This document shows positions 1 to 5,841 of a stretch of 8,634 bases of DNA, one piece after another (positions within the stretch are counted from its first letter, which is position 1; every line of letters starts with the position of its first letter). Source of the DNA: WVZL01 sp041862375 (GTDB lineage: Bacteria; Acidobacteriota; Aminicenantia; Aminicenantales; Aminicenantaceae). The position numbers and the translations under genes were made by a program. The notes beneath the pieces were generated by a model that was not told the origin of the DNA, made no database searches, and worked only from the letters and a program-made list of their open reading frames with translations. The stretch spans positions 1 to 8,634 of the forward strand of contig JBGVTE010000021.1 in assembly GCA_041862375.1 (NCBI GenBank). The letters run 5' to 3'.

Positions 1-7
1 GACCCCA

Positions 8-36
8 TTGGATAAATAGTAATTTTTGAGTATAAT
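8..36 (+). promoter_or_regulatory. Candidate sigma70-type promoter for the ABC exporter genes
   Basis: A perfect TATAAT lies at 31-36. Exactly 17 bases upstream is TTGGAT (8-13), which keeps only the TTG of the -35 consensus. Transcription would start near 43, giving a leader of about 50 bases before the ATPase start codon. The -10 box and spacing are good and the -35 box is poor. In AT-rich DNA such a match can arise by chance, so this is only a candidate. Confidence 0.4.
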
Positions 37-92
37 CAAGAATCTATTGAATTTGACTTGAGGAGCTTTGATCTATTTGAAAGGATTTTGAT

Positions 93-1013
93 ATGAATGC
101 ACTCGAGATTGAATACATTTCAAAAAGATTTGACAGTTTTTATGCGGTAAGAAAACTTACTTTCTCTATTCCCGAAGGAACTATATACGGCCTTTTAGGA
201 CCTAATGGGGCAGGGAAAACAACTACTATCAGGATGATCATGAACATTATCATTCCCGATGAAGGGAAAATCAGAGTGCTCAATCAAAAAATGGATGAAG
301 CCATGAAGAAAAGGATAGGCTATCTTCCAGAAGACAGAGGTCTCTATCCAAAAATGAAAGTAGGCGAACTTCTGATTTTCCTGGCCAGCATAAAGGGGCT
401 AAAAAGTGATAAAGCAAAGAAGGAGATTAACTCCTGGCTAAAGAGACTGGACCTCCAAGATTGGAGAGACAAAAAAGTAGAAGAGCTTTCCAGGGGTATG
501 CAGCAGAAGCTCCAGTTTATAGTAACTGTTGTTCATGAACCTGAGCTTATCATTCTTGATGAGCCTTTTGCGGGTTTGGATCCTGTTAACACCAAGTTAT
601 TGAAAGACATTATGTTAGATATGAAAGAAAAGGGGCGGACTATCATATTTTCTACTCACCGGATGGAGCAGGTAGAGATGATCTGTGACAATATTTGCCT
701 CATCAACAAGGCTGAGAGAGTCCTAGAGGGCAATTTGAGCCAAATTAAAAAGCAATACGGGAAGAATACTGTACTCCTAGAGTATGAAGGGGAATCAGAT
801 TTTATTAAAGAATTTCCTGAAATTGATAATATCGATGATTATGGAAAATTCATGGAAATAAAGCTCAAAGAAGAGGCTGATCCACAACATTTACTTTCAA
901 AACTTGTAGGAAAGATTCAGATAAGTAGGTATGAGGTCAGAGAACCAACTCTAAATGCTATCTTCATCGAAAAAGTGGGAGCAAAGCATGAGGAAAGTAA
1001 TATCAATAATTAA
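93..1013 (+). CDS. ABC transporter ATP-binding protein, NatA/YhaQ-like
   Basis: This is the cytoplasmic ATPase subunit of an ABC-2 type exporter; ATP hydrolysis would drive the permease encoded next. All nucleotide-binding motifs are visible: Walker A GPNGAGKT (36-43), signature LSRGM (132-136), Walker B LIILDEP (152-158, catalytic E157), D-loop GLDP (161-164) and switch H189. The Q-loop region reads GYLPEDRGLYPKM (77-89), with Glu where many ABC proteins have Gln; as I recall, this is typical of the YhaQ/NatA-like branch (COG4152). Residues after about 220 form the C-terminal extension (DUF4162-like) common in this branch. At 306 residues the length is normal. AAGGA at 81-85, seven bases before the ATG, supports the start. 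The 3' end overlaps the permease gene by 26 bases, so the two are surely co-expressed. The substrate cannot be told from sequence; sodium (NatAB) is only one possibility. Confidence 0.93.
   Translation: MNALEIEYISKRFDSFYAVRKLTFSIPEGTIYGLLGPNGAGKTTTIRMIMNIIIPDEGKIRVLNQKMDEAMKKRIGYLPEDRGLYPKMKVGELLIFLASIKGLKSDKAKKEINSWLKRLDLQDWRDKKVEELSRGMQQKLQFIVTVVHEPELIILDEPFAGLDPVNTKLLKDIMLDMKEKGRTIIFSTHRMEQVEMICDNICLINKAERVLEGNLSQIKKQYGKNTVLLEYEGESDFIKEFPEIDNIDDYGKFMEIKLKEEADPQHLLSKLVGKIQISRYEVREPTLNAIFIEKVGAKHEESNINN
977..981 (+). promoter_or_regulatory. Ribosome binding site that sets the permease start
   Basis: GGGAG lies six bases before the ATG at 988, inside the 3' end of the ATPase gene. It favours this ATG over an in-frame ATG at 955, which would add 11 residues (MLSSSKKWEQS) unlike the usual N-terminus of NatB-type permeases and has no comparable site. 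Confidence 0.7.
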
Positions 1014-2262
1014 AAGAGAATATTACCAGATTGTAAGAACAAAAGGATTCATAATCAGCACTATTCTTGGCCCTGTCATCATGGCTGCTTTTATAATCAT
1101 TCCCATTATTTCTTCGCTCGTTTCAGTAGGAGAGCAGAAGAGAATCGGCGTGATTGACCTGACCCAGGAAATTTATGAGGGACTGAATACAAAACTGGAC
1201 CATAAATTAAAAGATGGGCGCCGCAGATACCTTTTAGAGAAATACAGAGTTGCAGCTGAAGTTGAAGAGCTCCGGGAAAGTTTACGTCAGAAGGTGTTGA
1301 ATAAGGAACTTTCCGCCTATATTTATATCCCGAAAGACATTCTGACCGGCGGTGATGCTGAGTATGTTTCCGAGCATGTCTCTGATTTTGATGAAATAAG
1401 AAGTTTCAATGCATCCTTAAATAGCGTCATCATTGGCAAGAGATTGAGAAAAGAAGGATTGGATCCTCAAAAAATCGCCCAGTACATAAAAAGGATCGGT
1501 TTAAAGACTATAAAGGTTACTAAAAAAGGAGAGGAAGAAGATACAGGTGGAACATTCCTCATGTCCTACCTCCTCGTGCTTATTCTTTACATAACATTAT
1601 TCTTCTATGGCTCAGTTATCATGAGAGGTGTAATTGAAGAAAAAACCTCAAGAGTAGTAGAAGTTGTTCTTTCTTCTCTAAAACCTTTTCAGCTCATGAT
1701 GGGAAAAATCTTAGGAATTGCAGCTGTAGGCTTTACTCAATACGCTATCTGGGCTCTTTTTGGGTTTGCTGCTTCCCAGTACAGCAAGCCTCTCGTTTCT
1801 TCTTTTGTCCCTTCTGCAGCAGGATTTAAATTACCCAGTATTCCGGCCTACATTTTCATATATTTCGTGATATTTTTCATTCTTGGCTATTTTCTCTACG
1901 GAACTTTCTATGCTGCCATAGGCTCTATGGTAAATTCAGAGAAAGAGGCCCAGCAGCTTCTCATGCCTGTTAGTATGTTCTTAATTATACCAATGCTTAT
2001 GATGGCTTTTATCCTGAGAAATCCCAACAGTTCCCTGGCAGTAGTTCTCTCCCTTATTCCTTTTTTTGCGCCGATTTTAATGCTCATGCGTATCTGTATC
2101 CTCCTTCCTCCTTTTATCCAGGTGGCAGGCTCTATTGTTTTGCTCATACTGACAACTCTGATGATGATCTGGCTAGCGGCCAAAATTTACCGAGTTGGAA
2201 TTTTAATGTACGGGAAGAGACCAAATTTTAAAGAAATCGTCAAATGGATGCGATACGGGTAA
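988..2262 (+). CDS. ABC-2 type permease, NatB/YhaP-like
   Basis: This is the membrane subunit that pairs with the preceding ATPase. The 424-residue protein begins with a short cytoplasmic N-terminus (MRKVISIIKREY), then TM1 (about 21-44). A large extracytoplasmic domain (about 45-188) follows, and then six hydrophobic segments near 190-212, 238-262, 286-313, 323-343, 347-367 and 378-399. This one + large loop + six layout is that of the ABC2_membrane_3 / COG1668 family. The segment EEKTSRVVEVVLSS (217-230), followed by PFQLMMGKILG, is the conserved cytoplasmic motif of NatB-type permeases. The gene overlaps the ATPase gene by 26 bases in another frame, which suggests translational coupling. 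The length is normal and no frame damage is seen. The transported substrate is unknown. Confidence 0.9.
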   Translation: MRKVISIIKREYYQIVRTKGFIISTILGPVIMAAFIIIPIISSLVSVGEQKRIGVIDLTQEIYEGLNTKLDHKLKDGRRRYLLEKYRVAAEVEELRESLRQKVLNKELSAYIYIPKDILTGGDAEYVSEHVSDFDEIRSFNASLNSVIIGKRLRKEGLDPQKIAQYIKRIGLKTIKVTKKGEEEDTGGTFLMSYLLVLILYITLFFYGSVIMRGVIEEKTSRVVEVVLSSLKPFQLMMGKILGIAAVGFTQYAIWALFGFAASQYSKPLVSSFVPSAAGFKLPSIPAYIFIYFVIFFILGYFLYGTFYAAIGSMVNSEKEAQQLLMPVSMFLIIPMLMMAFILRNPNSSLAVVLSLIPFFAPILMLMRICILLPPFIQVAGSIVLLILTTLMMIWLAAKIYRVGILMYGKRPNFKEIVKWMRYG

Positions 2263-2386
2263 GTAATTCCTCTTCTTTATTTTAATAATCTAAGAATTAT
2301 CTTAATATTACATTTCAATTTGTATTAGAATACTGCCAAAAAGTTAATTTCTTTTCGCTGTATTAATATAAACGCATTAAATAAAA

Positions 2387-2471
2387 TGTCACTACGAGGA
2401 ACGAAGTGAAGTGGTAATCTCTCCTCAATCTGACGAGATGATCACGCTCCTTTTGGTCGCTCACCATGACA
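2387..2471. repeat. Decayed palindromic intergenic repeat, about 85 bases
   Basis: The element begins TGTCA and ends with the complement TGACA. The left arm (2387-2421) contains CGAGGAACGAAGTGA and ends AATCTC. The right arm (2435-2471) begins GAGAT and contains CACGCTCCTTTTGGTCGCTC. The arms pair only in part, through the outer TGTCA/TGACA, the inner ATCTC/GAGAT and several short blocks, around a 13-base centre. The pattern resembles the short palindromic repeats with TGTCATTGCGAGG...-type ends that I recall from many environmental bacterial genomes; here several positions are changed, as in an old copy. No flanking target duplication is evident. It could form a hairpin in RNA and so act as a boundary after the exporter genes, but that is not shown. 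Confidence 0.7.
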
Positions 2472-2599
2472 ATATAACAACAACAACAATTGCGTTTTAA
2501 ATAGCTCATTTTCTTTAGTCTAACATGTCGTTATTTTTTTGTATTTTTTTATAGTTAATTACTGTTATGAAGCTGATCGCTTTAATTCTTATTTGGGAG

Positions 2600-2625
2600 T
2601 GAACCTTTTGAAAAGATCGTTCGTA
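2600..2625 (+). promoter_or_regulatory. Candidate ECF-type promoter for the sigma operon
   Basis: TGAACC (2600-2605), followed by a T-run, and CGTA (2622-2625) are separated by 16 bases. This closely matches the known SigW-type ECF layout (TGAAAC, then TTTT, about 16 bases, CGTA). It lies about 70 bases before the sigma start codon, where an autoregulatory promoter would be expected. The match was judged by eye, and the cognate consensus in this organism is unknown. Confidence 0.5.
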
Positions 2626-2697
2626 GTACACTTTGAGGACAGGAGAATATAAAGTAGATAAAGAATTTTTATCCAGATTAAACTGAACAATATAAAA

Positions 2698-3273
2698 ATG
2701 GAAAGGAAAAGAATAGATGAAAATGGAGACATCTATCCTCTGCTCGAGAGAATAAAAGAAGGCGATAGGGAAGCTTACATGAAAGTAGTGAGTCTTTACC
2801 AGAAAAGAATATTCTTGCTGGCCTTTTCTTTTTTCCACAACAGAGAAGATGCTCTGGATGTAGTTCAAGAAACTTTTCTTAGGTTTTACCAGAAAATCCA
2901 TTTTTTCGAGAAAGGAAGAAACTTCCAGAACTGGCTTTTTAAAATTGCCAAGAACCTGTGCATAGATTATTACCGAAAAAATTACGGTAAAAATATAGAA
3001 TGGGGGAGAGAGAAAAGCTTAGATGAGATGAGCTACTCATTAGGAACCGTGAATGATTCGCACCACTCATCTGATTTAAAGGAGATATTTTCCCGGTGCC
3101 TAAAAAAGTTAGCTGAAAAACAGAGAATGGTTTTTGTCATGAAGCATTACAACCAACTCAAGTACAGAGAGATCGCTCAAGTTTTAAATATTTCCCAGGG
3201 AACAGTCAAGTCCCTTCATTTTAAAGCGGTCCAAAATTTGAGAGGCATTATGAACCCCTACTTAGGGAGATAA
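2698..3273 (+). CDS. ECF-type RNA polymerase sigma factor
   Basis: This is a small sigma70-family factor that would direct RNA polymerase to its own promoter set. Region 2 spans about residues 24-92, including the core-binding segment NREDALDVVQETFLRFYQKI (48-67) and the NWLFKIAKNLCIDYYR stretch (78-93). Region 4 spans about 132-183, with a helix-turn-helix around YREIAQVLNISQGTVKS (156-172). Region 3 is absent and the length (191 residues) is normal, both typical of ECF factors. No clear Shine-Dalgarno sequence precedes ATG 2698; the nearest AGGAG (2641-2645) is too far upstream and separated by an in-frame stop, and no better start exists before region 2. The gene ends two bases before a zf-HC2 anti-sigma gene, the classic ECF pairing. 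Autoregulation from the promoter candidate at 2600-2625 is likely but inferred. Confidence 0.93.
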   Translation: MERKRIDENGDIYPLLERIKEGDREAYMKVVSLYQKRIFLLAFSFFHNREDALDVVQETFLRFYQKIHFFEKGRNFQNWLFKIAKNLCIDYYRKNYGKNIEWGREKSLDEMSYSLGTVNDSHHSSDLKEIFSRCLKKLAEKQRMVFVMKHYNQLKYREIAQVLNISQGTVKSLHFKAVQNLRGIMNPYLGR

Positions 3274-3275
3274 CC

Positions 3276-4091
3276 ATGAAAATATGTAAGAAAACTCATA
3301 AAAATATTGTTGCTTTCCTTTATGGAGAGCTTGAAGAGAAAAAACAAAAAGACTTTTTATCTCATCTCAAAGAATGTGCTCATTGCCGAAGCGAACTCGA
3401 GAGATTGAGAGAAATCAAGAATAGCGCAGAATCGTTACAGACTGACATCGAAGAGGCAATGGCTTCAATTGATTGGCAAGATCTTCCTGCTAGAATCACA
3501 GAGGCAGTCTTCGATGGAGAGGCTCAGGGGAGAAAGGAATCGTTGTTTTCTCGGATTTCAAGTGCTGTATTACAGCCTAGAATGAGACCTGTTTACGCGG
3601 CTCTTATTCTTGGAATTTTGCTGGGTTCTATCTTTACTCTCTTCATTTTTCGAGGCCCACTTCTGAGGCAGGAGGGAGATGAGATTTTTAATGCTTCTCA
3701 GAGTTTTATAGAGAGAGTGGAATTGGAAATGGCACGAAGAGAAACTTTGAATTATCTTGAGAAAAGTCAATACTTGATTCTAGATTTAGTCCAAGCTTCT
3801 CCCGAGAAAGAGGCAAGTGCATGGCAGAGGGAATTTGCCTCTCAAAGAGCCAAAGATTTACTTACGAAGAAAAAATATATCAACAGGCAGTTGGATAAGT
3901 TTCAGATGGCCAAAGCAAAGGAAATCTGTGACCAGATTGAGTTTCTCTTCTATGAGCTGGCACAGATGACTGACCAGGCTCCTCCCCAACGCCTCCGTGA
4001 AATTCGCTCTCTAATCGAGGAAAGACAGCTTTTGTTGAAAATAAAATTATTGATGAAGGAATTAGAGAAAAGTAAAAAAAGTGAGGTCTAA
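3276..4091 (+). CDS. Membrane anti-sigma factor with zf-HC2 domain and long helical tail
   Basis: This protein is the likely partner that holds the upstream ECF factor inactive at the membrane. The N-terminal zinc-binding anti-sigma domain shows the HxxxCxxC signature (H30, C34, C37), with H8 as the probable fourth ligand. After a linker, one membrane helix lies at about 106-125. The roughly 145 residues beyond it (127-271) are charged, helix-rich and probably extracytoplasmic. They include NYLEKSQYLILDLVQ (159-173) and LREIRSLIEERQLLLKIKLL (240-259). I recall similar tails on anti-sigma proteins of Acidobacteria-like genomes; their ligand is unknown. The start follows the sigma stop by two bases, with AGGGAGA (3264-3270) inside the sigma gene as ribosome binding site. 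The product is longer than the simplest anti-sigma factors, mostly because of this tail, which is the best candidate for a sensor. Confidence 0.88.
   Translation: MKICKKTHKNIVAFLYGELEEKKQKDFLSHLKECAHCRSELERLREIKNSAESLQTDIEEAMASIDWQDLPARITEAVFDGEAQGRKESLFSRISSAVLQPRMRPVYAALILGILLGSIFTLFIFRGPLLRQEGDEIFNASQSFIERVELEMARRETLNYLEKSQYLILDLVQASPEKEASAWQREFASQRAKDLLTKKKYINRQLDKFQMAKAKEICDQIEFLFYELAQMTDQAPPQRLREIRSLIEERQLLLKIKLLMKELEKSKKSEV
4083..4086 (+). promoter_or_regulatory. Ribosome binding site favouring the GTG start at 4093
   Basis: GAGG sits six bases before GTG 4093, inside the last codons of the anti-sigma gene. The alternative in-frame GTG at 4081 is preceded only by an A-run, so the later start is preferred. 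Confidence 0.6.
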
Positions 4092-4092
4092 A

Positions 4093-4935
4093 GTGAGGAA
4101 AATAAATTTTTATATCATACTCATTATTTTTATATCCTCTCAAGTGCTTGCATATACTCAAACCAAGCCCGATGAACAACTGTTTCAAAAGGCAAAAATT
4201 CTACTCTTTGATGAAGAATGGGAAAAAGCTCAAGAGAAATTAGAAGAGCTCTTGGAGGAATATCCCCGGAGCCTCCTCGCAACACTTGCCCTTTTCTACA
4301 AAGCGAAATGTCTGGCAGAACAGAGAGGAAAGGAAGTTGAAGCCTTGAAGGATTACAAGAGATATCTCAGGCTCAAAGATAGAAACAAGAGCCTGGCTGA
4401 AGAGTCTGAAAAGTCTATCATTGATCTTGCATACAAGCTCTACGAGAAAGGAAAGAAGTCGTACTTGAATGAAATAGAAAATAGAATATCCAGCGAGAAC
4501 AGGGTCATAAAGTACTATGCTGCTTTTATGCTGAGTTACATCAAAGATAAAAACACAGCAGCCAAAGGCATTCCTGTCCTCAAAGAGATTATTGCCAGGG
4601 AAAGAGATGATGAGCTTAGAGACAGGGCTAAGATAGCTTTACTACGTGTTGACCCAGATGCCTTTCGAGATATGGAAGAGGAAAGATACGAGAGAAGAGT
4701 TACTGTATTAAAAATAAGAATTTATACTAGAGGCAAGAAAAAGCCGGATTTTTCTCTCAGTATTCCCTGGGCTTTGGCTGATTTAGCTCTTTCGGCTATT
4801 TCTGAGGAGAATAAAGCTGAAATGAGAAAAGAGGGCTATGATCTGGATAAGATCATAGAGGACCTGACAAAGGGAAAAGTGGACATAATCGAGATTTTAG
4901 GGAAAGAAAAGATTTTTAAAATTTGGATTGAATAG
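4093..4935 (+). CDS. Exported TPR/HEAT-like repeat protein with C-terminal YvlB-like module
   Basis: The exact function is not recognised. The 280-residue product (GTG start at 4093) begins with a good signal peptide, MRKINFYIILIIFISSQVLA, with cleavage expected after A20. Residues 27-95 look like tetratricopeptide helices, including LFDEEWEKAQEKLEELLEEYP (38-58). Residues 137-190 (VIKYYAAFMLSYIKD, then VLKEIIARERDDELRDRAKIALL) resemble HEAT-like helix pairs. The final module (about 203-280) contains a SLSIPWALADLAL segment and ends IIEILGKEKIFKIWIE. It matches the C-terminus of the next gene product and recalls a segment of YvlB/LiaX-type envelope proteins. A start at 4081 would add four residues (MRSK). 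The gene begins one base after the anti-sigma stop, so it belongs to the sigma operon. It probably acts in the periplasm as a binding or scaffold protein; this is inference. Confidence 0.8.
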   Translation: MRKINFYIILIIFISSQVLAYTQTKPDEQLFQKAKILLFDEEWEKAQEKLEELLEEYPRSLLATLALFYKAKCLAEQRGKEVEALKDYKRYLRLKDRNKSLAEESEKSIIDLAYKLYEKGKKSYLNEIENRISSENRVIKYYAAFMLSYIKDKNTAAKGIPVLKEIIARERDDELRDRAKIALLRVDPDAFRDMEEERYERRVTVLKIRIYTRGKKKPDFSLSIPWALADLALSAISEENKAEMRKEGYDLDKIIEDLTKGKVDIIEILGKEKIFKIWIE

Positions 4936-4940
4936 GGAGG
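4934..4940 (+). promoter_or_regulatory. Ribosome binding site of the small exported protein
   Basis: AGGGAGG lies five bases before ATG 4946. It is the strongest such site in the window and rules out the in-frame TTG at 4928, which would add six residues before the signal peptide. Confidence 0.8.
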
Positions 4941-4945
4941 TTATT

Positions 4946-5329
4946 ATGAAAAAAGCGACAATTTTAGTTATTGTACTATTTTCATTAAGCCTTATTCTTG
5001 CGGCTTTTTTATTCGCTGAAGGTAAGGATGATTTCCAGGCAATCAAAAAAGCTGTTAAAAAGAATCCTAATTATCAGGCTGGGAAGGAAGTAAAGTGGTT
5101 TAAGTTGCTCGTCAGAGATAATAAAACCGATAAAGACAAGGTTAGGCTTACGTTGCCTGTTTCGTTGGTTGAGCTTTTTGTAAAACATGTGAAGAAGAGC
5201 CGCGTGAGTATTGATGATGAGTGTGAAGTTGATGTCAGGGCTCTCTTCAATGAACTGAAGGAGCTCGGCCCCACAAGCATAATCGAGATCTATGAGGAAG
5301 AAGCAACGGTAAGGATTTGGCTGGAATAA
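4946..5329 (+). CDS. Small exported protein with YvlB-like C-terminal module
   Basis: No named family is certain. The 127-residue product has a signal peptide (charged MKK, hydrophobic core 5-22, likely cleavage after LFA at residue 24). A short charged linker (25-49) follows. Residues 50-127 are one module: a beta-rich start (WFKLLVRDN), an LTLPVSLVELFVKHV segment (68-82), an acidic middle, and the ending IIEIYEEEATVRIWLE (112-127). The same layout ends the preceding protein, with a P in the same place of the LTLP/LSIP segment and a common IIEI...IW.E ending. The pattern recalls the segment next to the SHOCT-like part of YvlB/LiaX-type proteins. The gene lies 10 bases after its neighbour and is the last clear gene of the sigma operon. 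Being exported and co-transcribed with an ECF pair, it is a candidate sensor, ligand or stress effector; this is inference. Confidence 0.8.
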   Translation: MKKATILVIVLFSLSLILAAFLFAEGKDDFQAIKKAVKKNPNYQAGKEVKWFKLLVRDNKTDKDKVRLTLPVSLVELFVKHVKKSRVSIDDECEVDVRALFNELKELGPTSIIEIYEEEATVRIWLE

Positions 5330-5434
5330 AGAAGTAATAAAAAAGTCTTCACGTATTTTCCTAAAAAGGACATATGACAATTACCGCTCTGTCCTCTATC
5401 TTTCCTGGGATGGCCCATAGGATATAGCTTCCTT
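5330..5434. other. Short gap after the sigma operon, part of a degraded gene
   Basis: No convincing terminator or intact gene is seen. A reading frame from ATG 5374 ends at TAG 5425 with PGMAHRI. In the neighbouring frame GYSFLMPKGEL follows directly into the TPR relic. Joined, these give a plausible TPR lead-in (AHRI + GYSFL), so a frameshift or small deletion near 5420 probably separates two parts of one former gene. Confidence 0.45.
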
Positions 5435-5803
5435 ATGCCAAAAGGAGAATTATATAAAGCCATTGCCGAATATGAATGGATAATTACCTTTGATCCCAAG
5501 AGTGAAGGGCGATATCTAATTCATCCTATATATTATTATTGGTTAGCCAAATTATACGAACAGAAAGACTGGAAGGCTAACGCTATCGAGCATTACGAGA
5601 AATTCCTCGACCTCTGGAAAGACGCTGATCCTGGTATTCCTGAGGTTGAGGATGGCAAGAAGAGGCTGGCTGGATTGAAGAGCCAAAGATCCTTAAGTCC
5701 TAGCTTCCCTGGATTGAAAAAAGACAGCTTTGAGAACAAGCGGCTCAATAAAATACACAGTATTAATTTAGTCCTTCAATTTGACTCTTTCCTCATTAAT
5801 TGA
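5435..5803 (+). pseudogene. C-terminal relic of a kinase-type TPR protein
   Basis: The open frame encodes 122 residues, but it lacks a ribosome binding site and a signal peptide and starts in the middle of a repeat unit (KGELYKAIAEYEWIITFDP). Residues 3-84 form two TPR-like units, the second being WLAKLYEQKDWKANAIEHYE (36-55), followed by FLDLWKDADPGIPEVEDGKKRLAGLKSQ. I recall this tail closing many Ser/Thr kinase-TPR proteins of Aminicenantes/Acidobacteria-like genomes. Residues 85-122 (RSLSPSFPG onward) look like read-through beyond a lost stop. The upstream part of the parent gene is missing; only a few residues in another frame (5413-5424) remain. It is best read as the stump of a deleted kinase paralogue next to the surviving kinase gene. 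A small functional TPR protein is possible but less likely. Confidence 0.65.
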
Positions 5804-5809
5804 TATCCT
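5781..5809 (+). promoter_or_regulatory. Candidate sigma70-type promoter for the kinase gene
   Basis: TTGACT (5781-5786, five of six consensus bases) and TATCCT (5804-5809, four of six) are 17 bases apart. Transcription would start near 5816, about 26 bases before the kinase start codon. The site overlaps the 3' end of the relic reading frame, which fits that frame no longer being a working gene. Confidence 0.5.
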
Positions 5810-5827
5810 TTTGCCAAGCAAGAGAAT

Positions 5828-5832
5828 AAGGA
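5828..5832 (+). promoter_or_regulatory. Ribosome binding site of the kinase gene
   Basis: AAGGA lies nine bases before ATG 5842. Two other ATGs (5832 and 5847) share a different frame that stops at 5855, so only 5842 opens the long frame. It also keeps Cys3 of the zinc ribbon. Confidence 0.6.
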
Positions 5833-5841
5833 TGAAGGGTT

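Larger units (their letters stand above)
2263..2697. other. Intergenic region between the exporter and the sigma-factor operon
   Basis: This 435-base gap has no convincing gene. An opposite-strand reading frame at 2515-2901 overlaps the sigma gene and looks like a shadow. From left to right the gap holds an AT-rich stretch (2263-2386) with only a weak inverted repeat around ATAATCTAAGAATTAT and no clear intrinsic terminator. Then come an imperfect 85-base palindrome (2387-2471), a short (AAC)4 run (2476-2489), and an ECF-type promoter candidate (2600-2625) with a leader of about 65 bases before the sigma start codon. Confidence 0.7.

Noticed and set aside
1908..2183. Minus-strand open frame inside the permease gene
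   Set aside because: It is fully antisense to conserved membrane segments of the permease, so it is a shadow.
2280..2310. AT-rich inverted repeat after the permease gene, considered as a terminator
   Set aside because: The stem is weak and has no G-C pairs of note, and no clear T-run follows it.
2476..2489. (AAC)4 run beside the palindromic element
   Set aside because: Four units of a triplet are too short to call a functional repeat, and no target-site duplication is evident around the element.
2657..2673. Small hairpin GATAAA-GAATT-TTTATC in the sigma leader, considered as a regulatory element
   Set aside because: A six-pair stem made almost only of A-T pairs is expected by chance in this DNA and matches no known riboswitch or thermometer.
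2515..2901. Minus-strand open frame of 128 codons across the intergenic gap and the start of the sigma gene
   Set aside because: About half lies antisense to the well-supported sigma region 2. The product shows no domain and no ribosome binding site, and low-complexity F/Y/S-rich composition fits a shadow frame in AT-rich DNA.
3880..4188. Minus-strand open frame of 102 codons over the anti-sigma/TPR junction
   Set aside because: It runs antisense across two supported genes and shows no recognisable motif.
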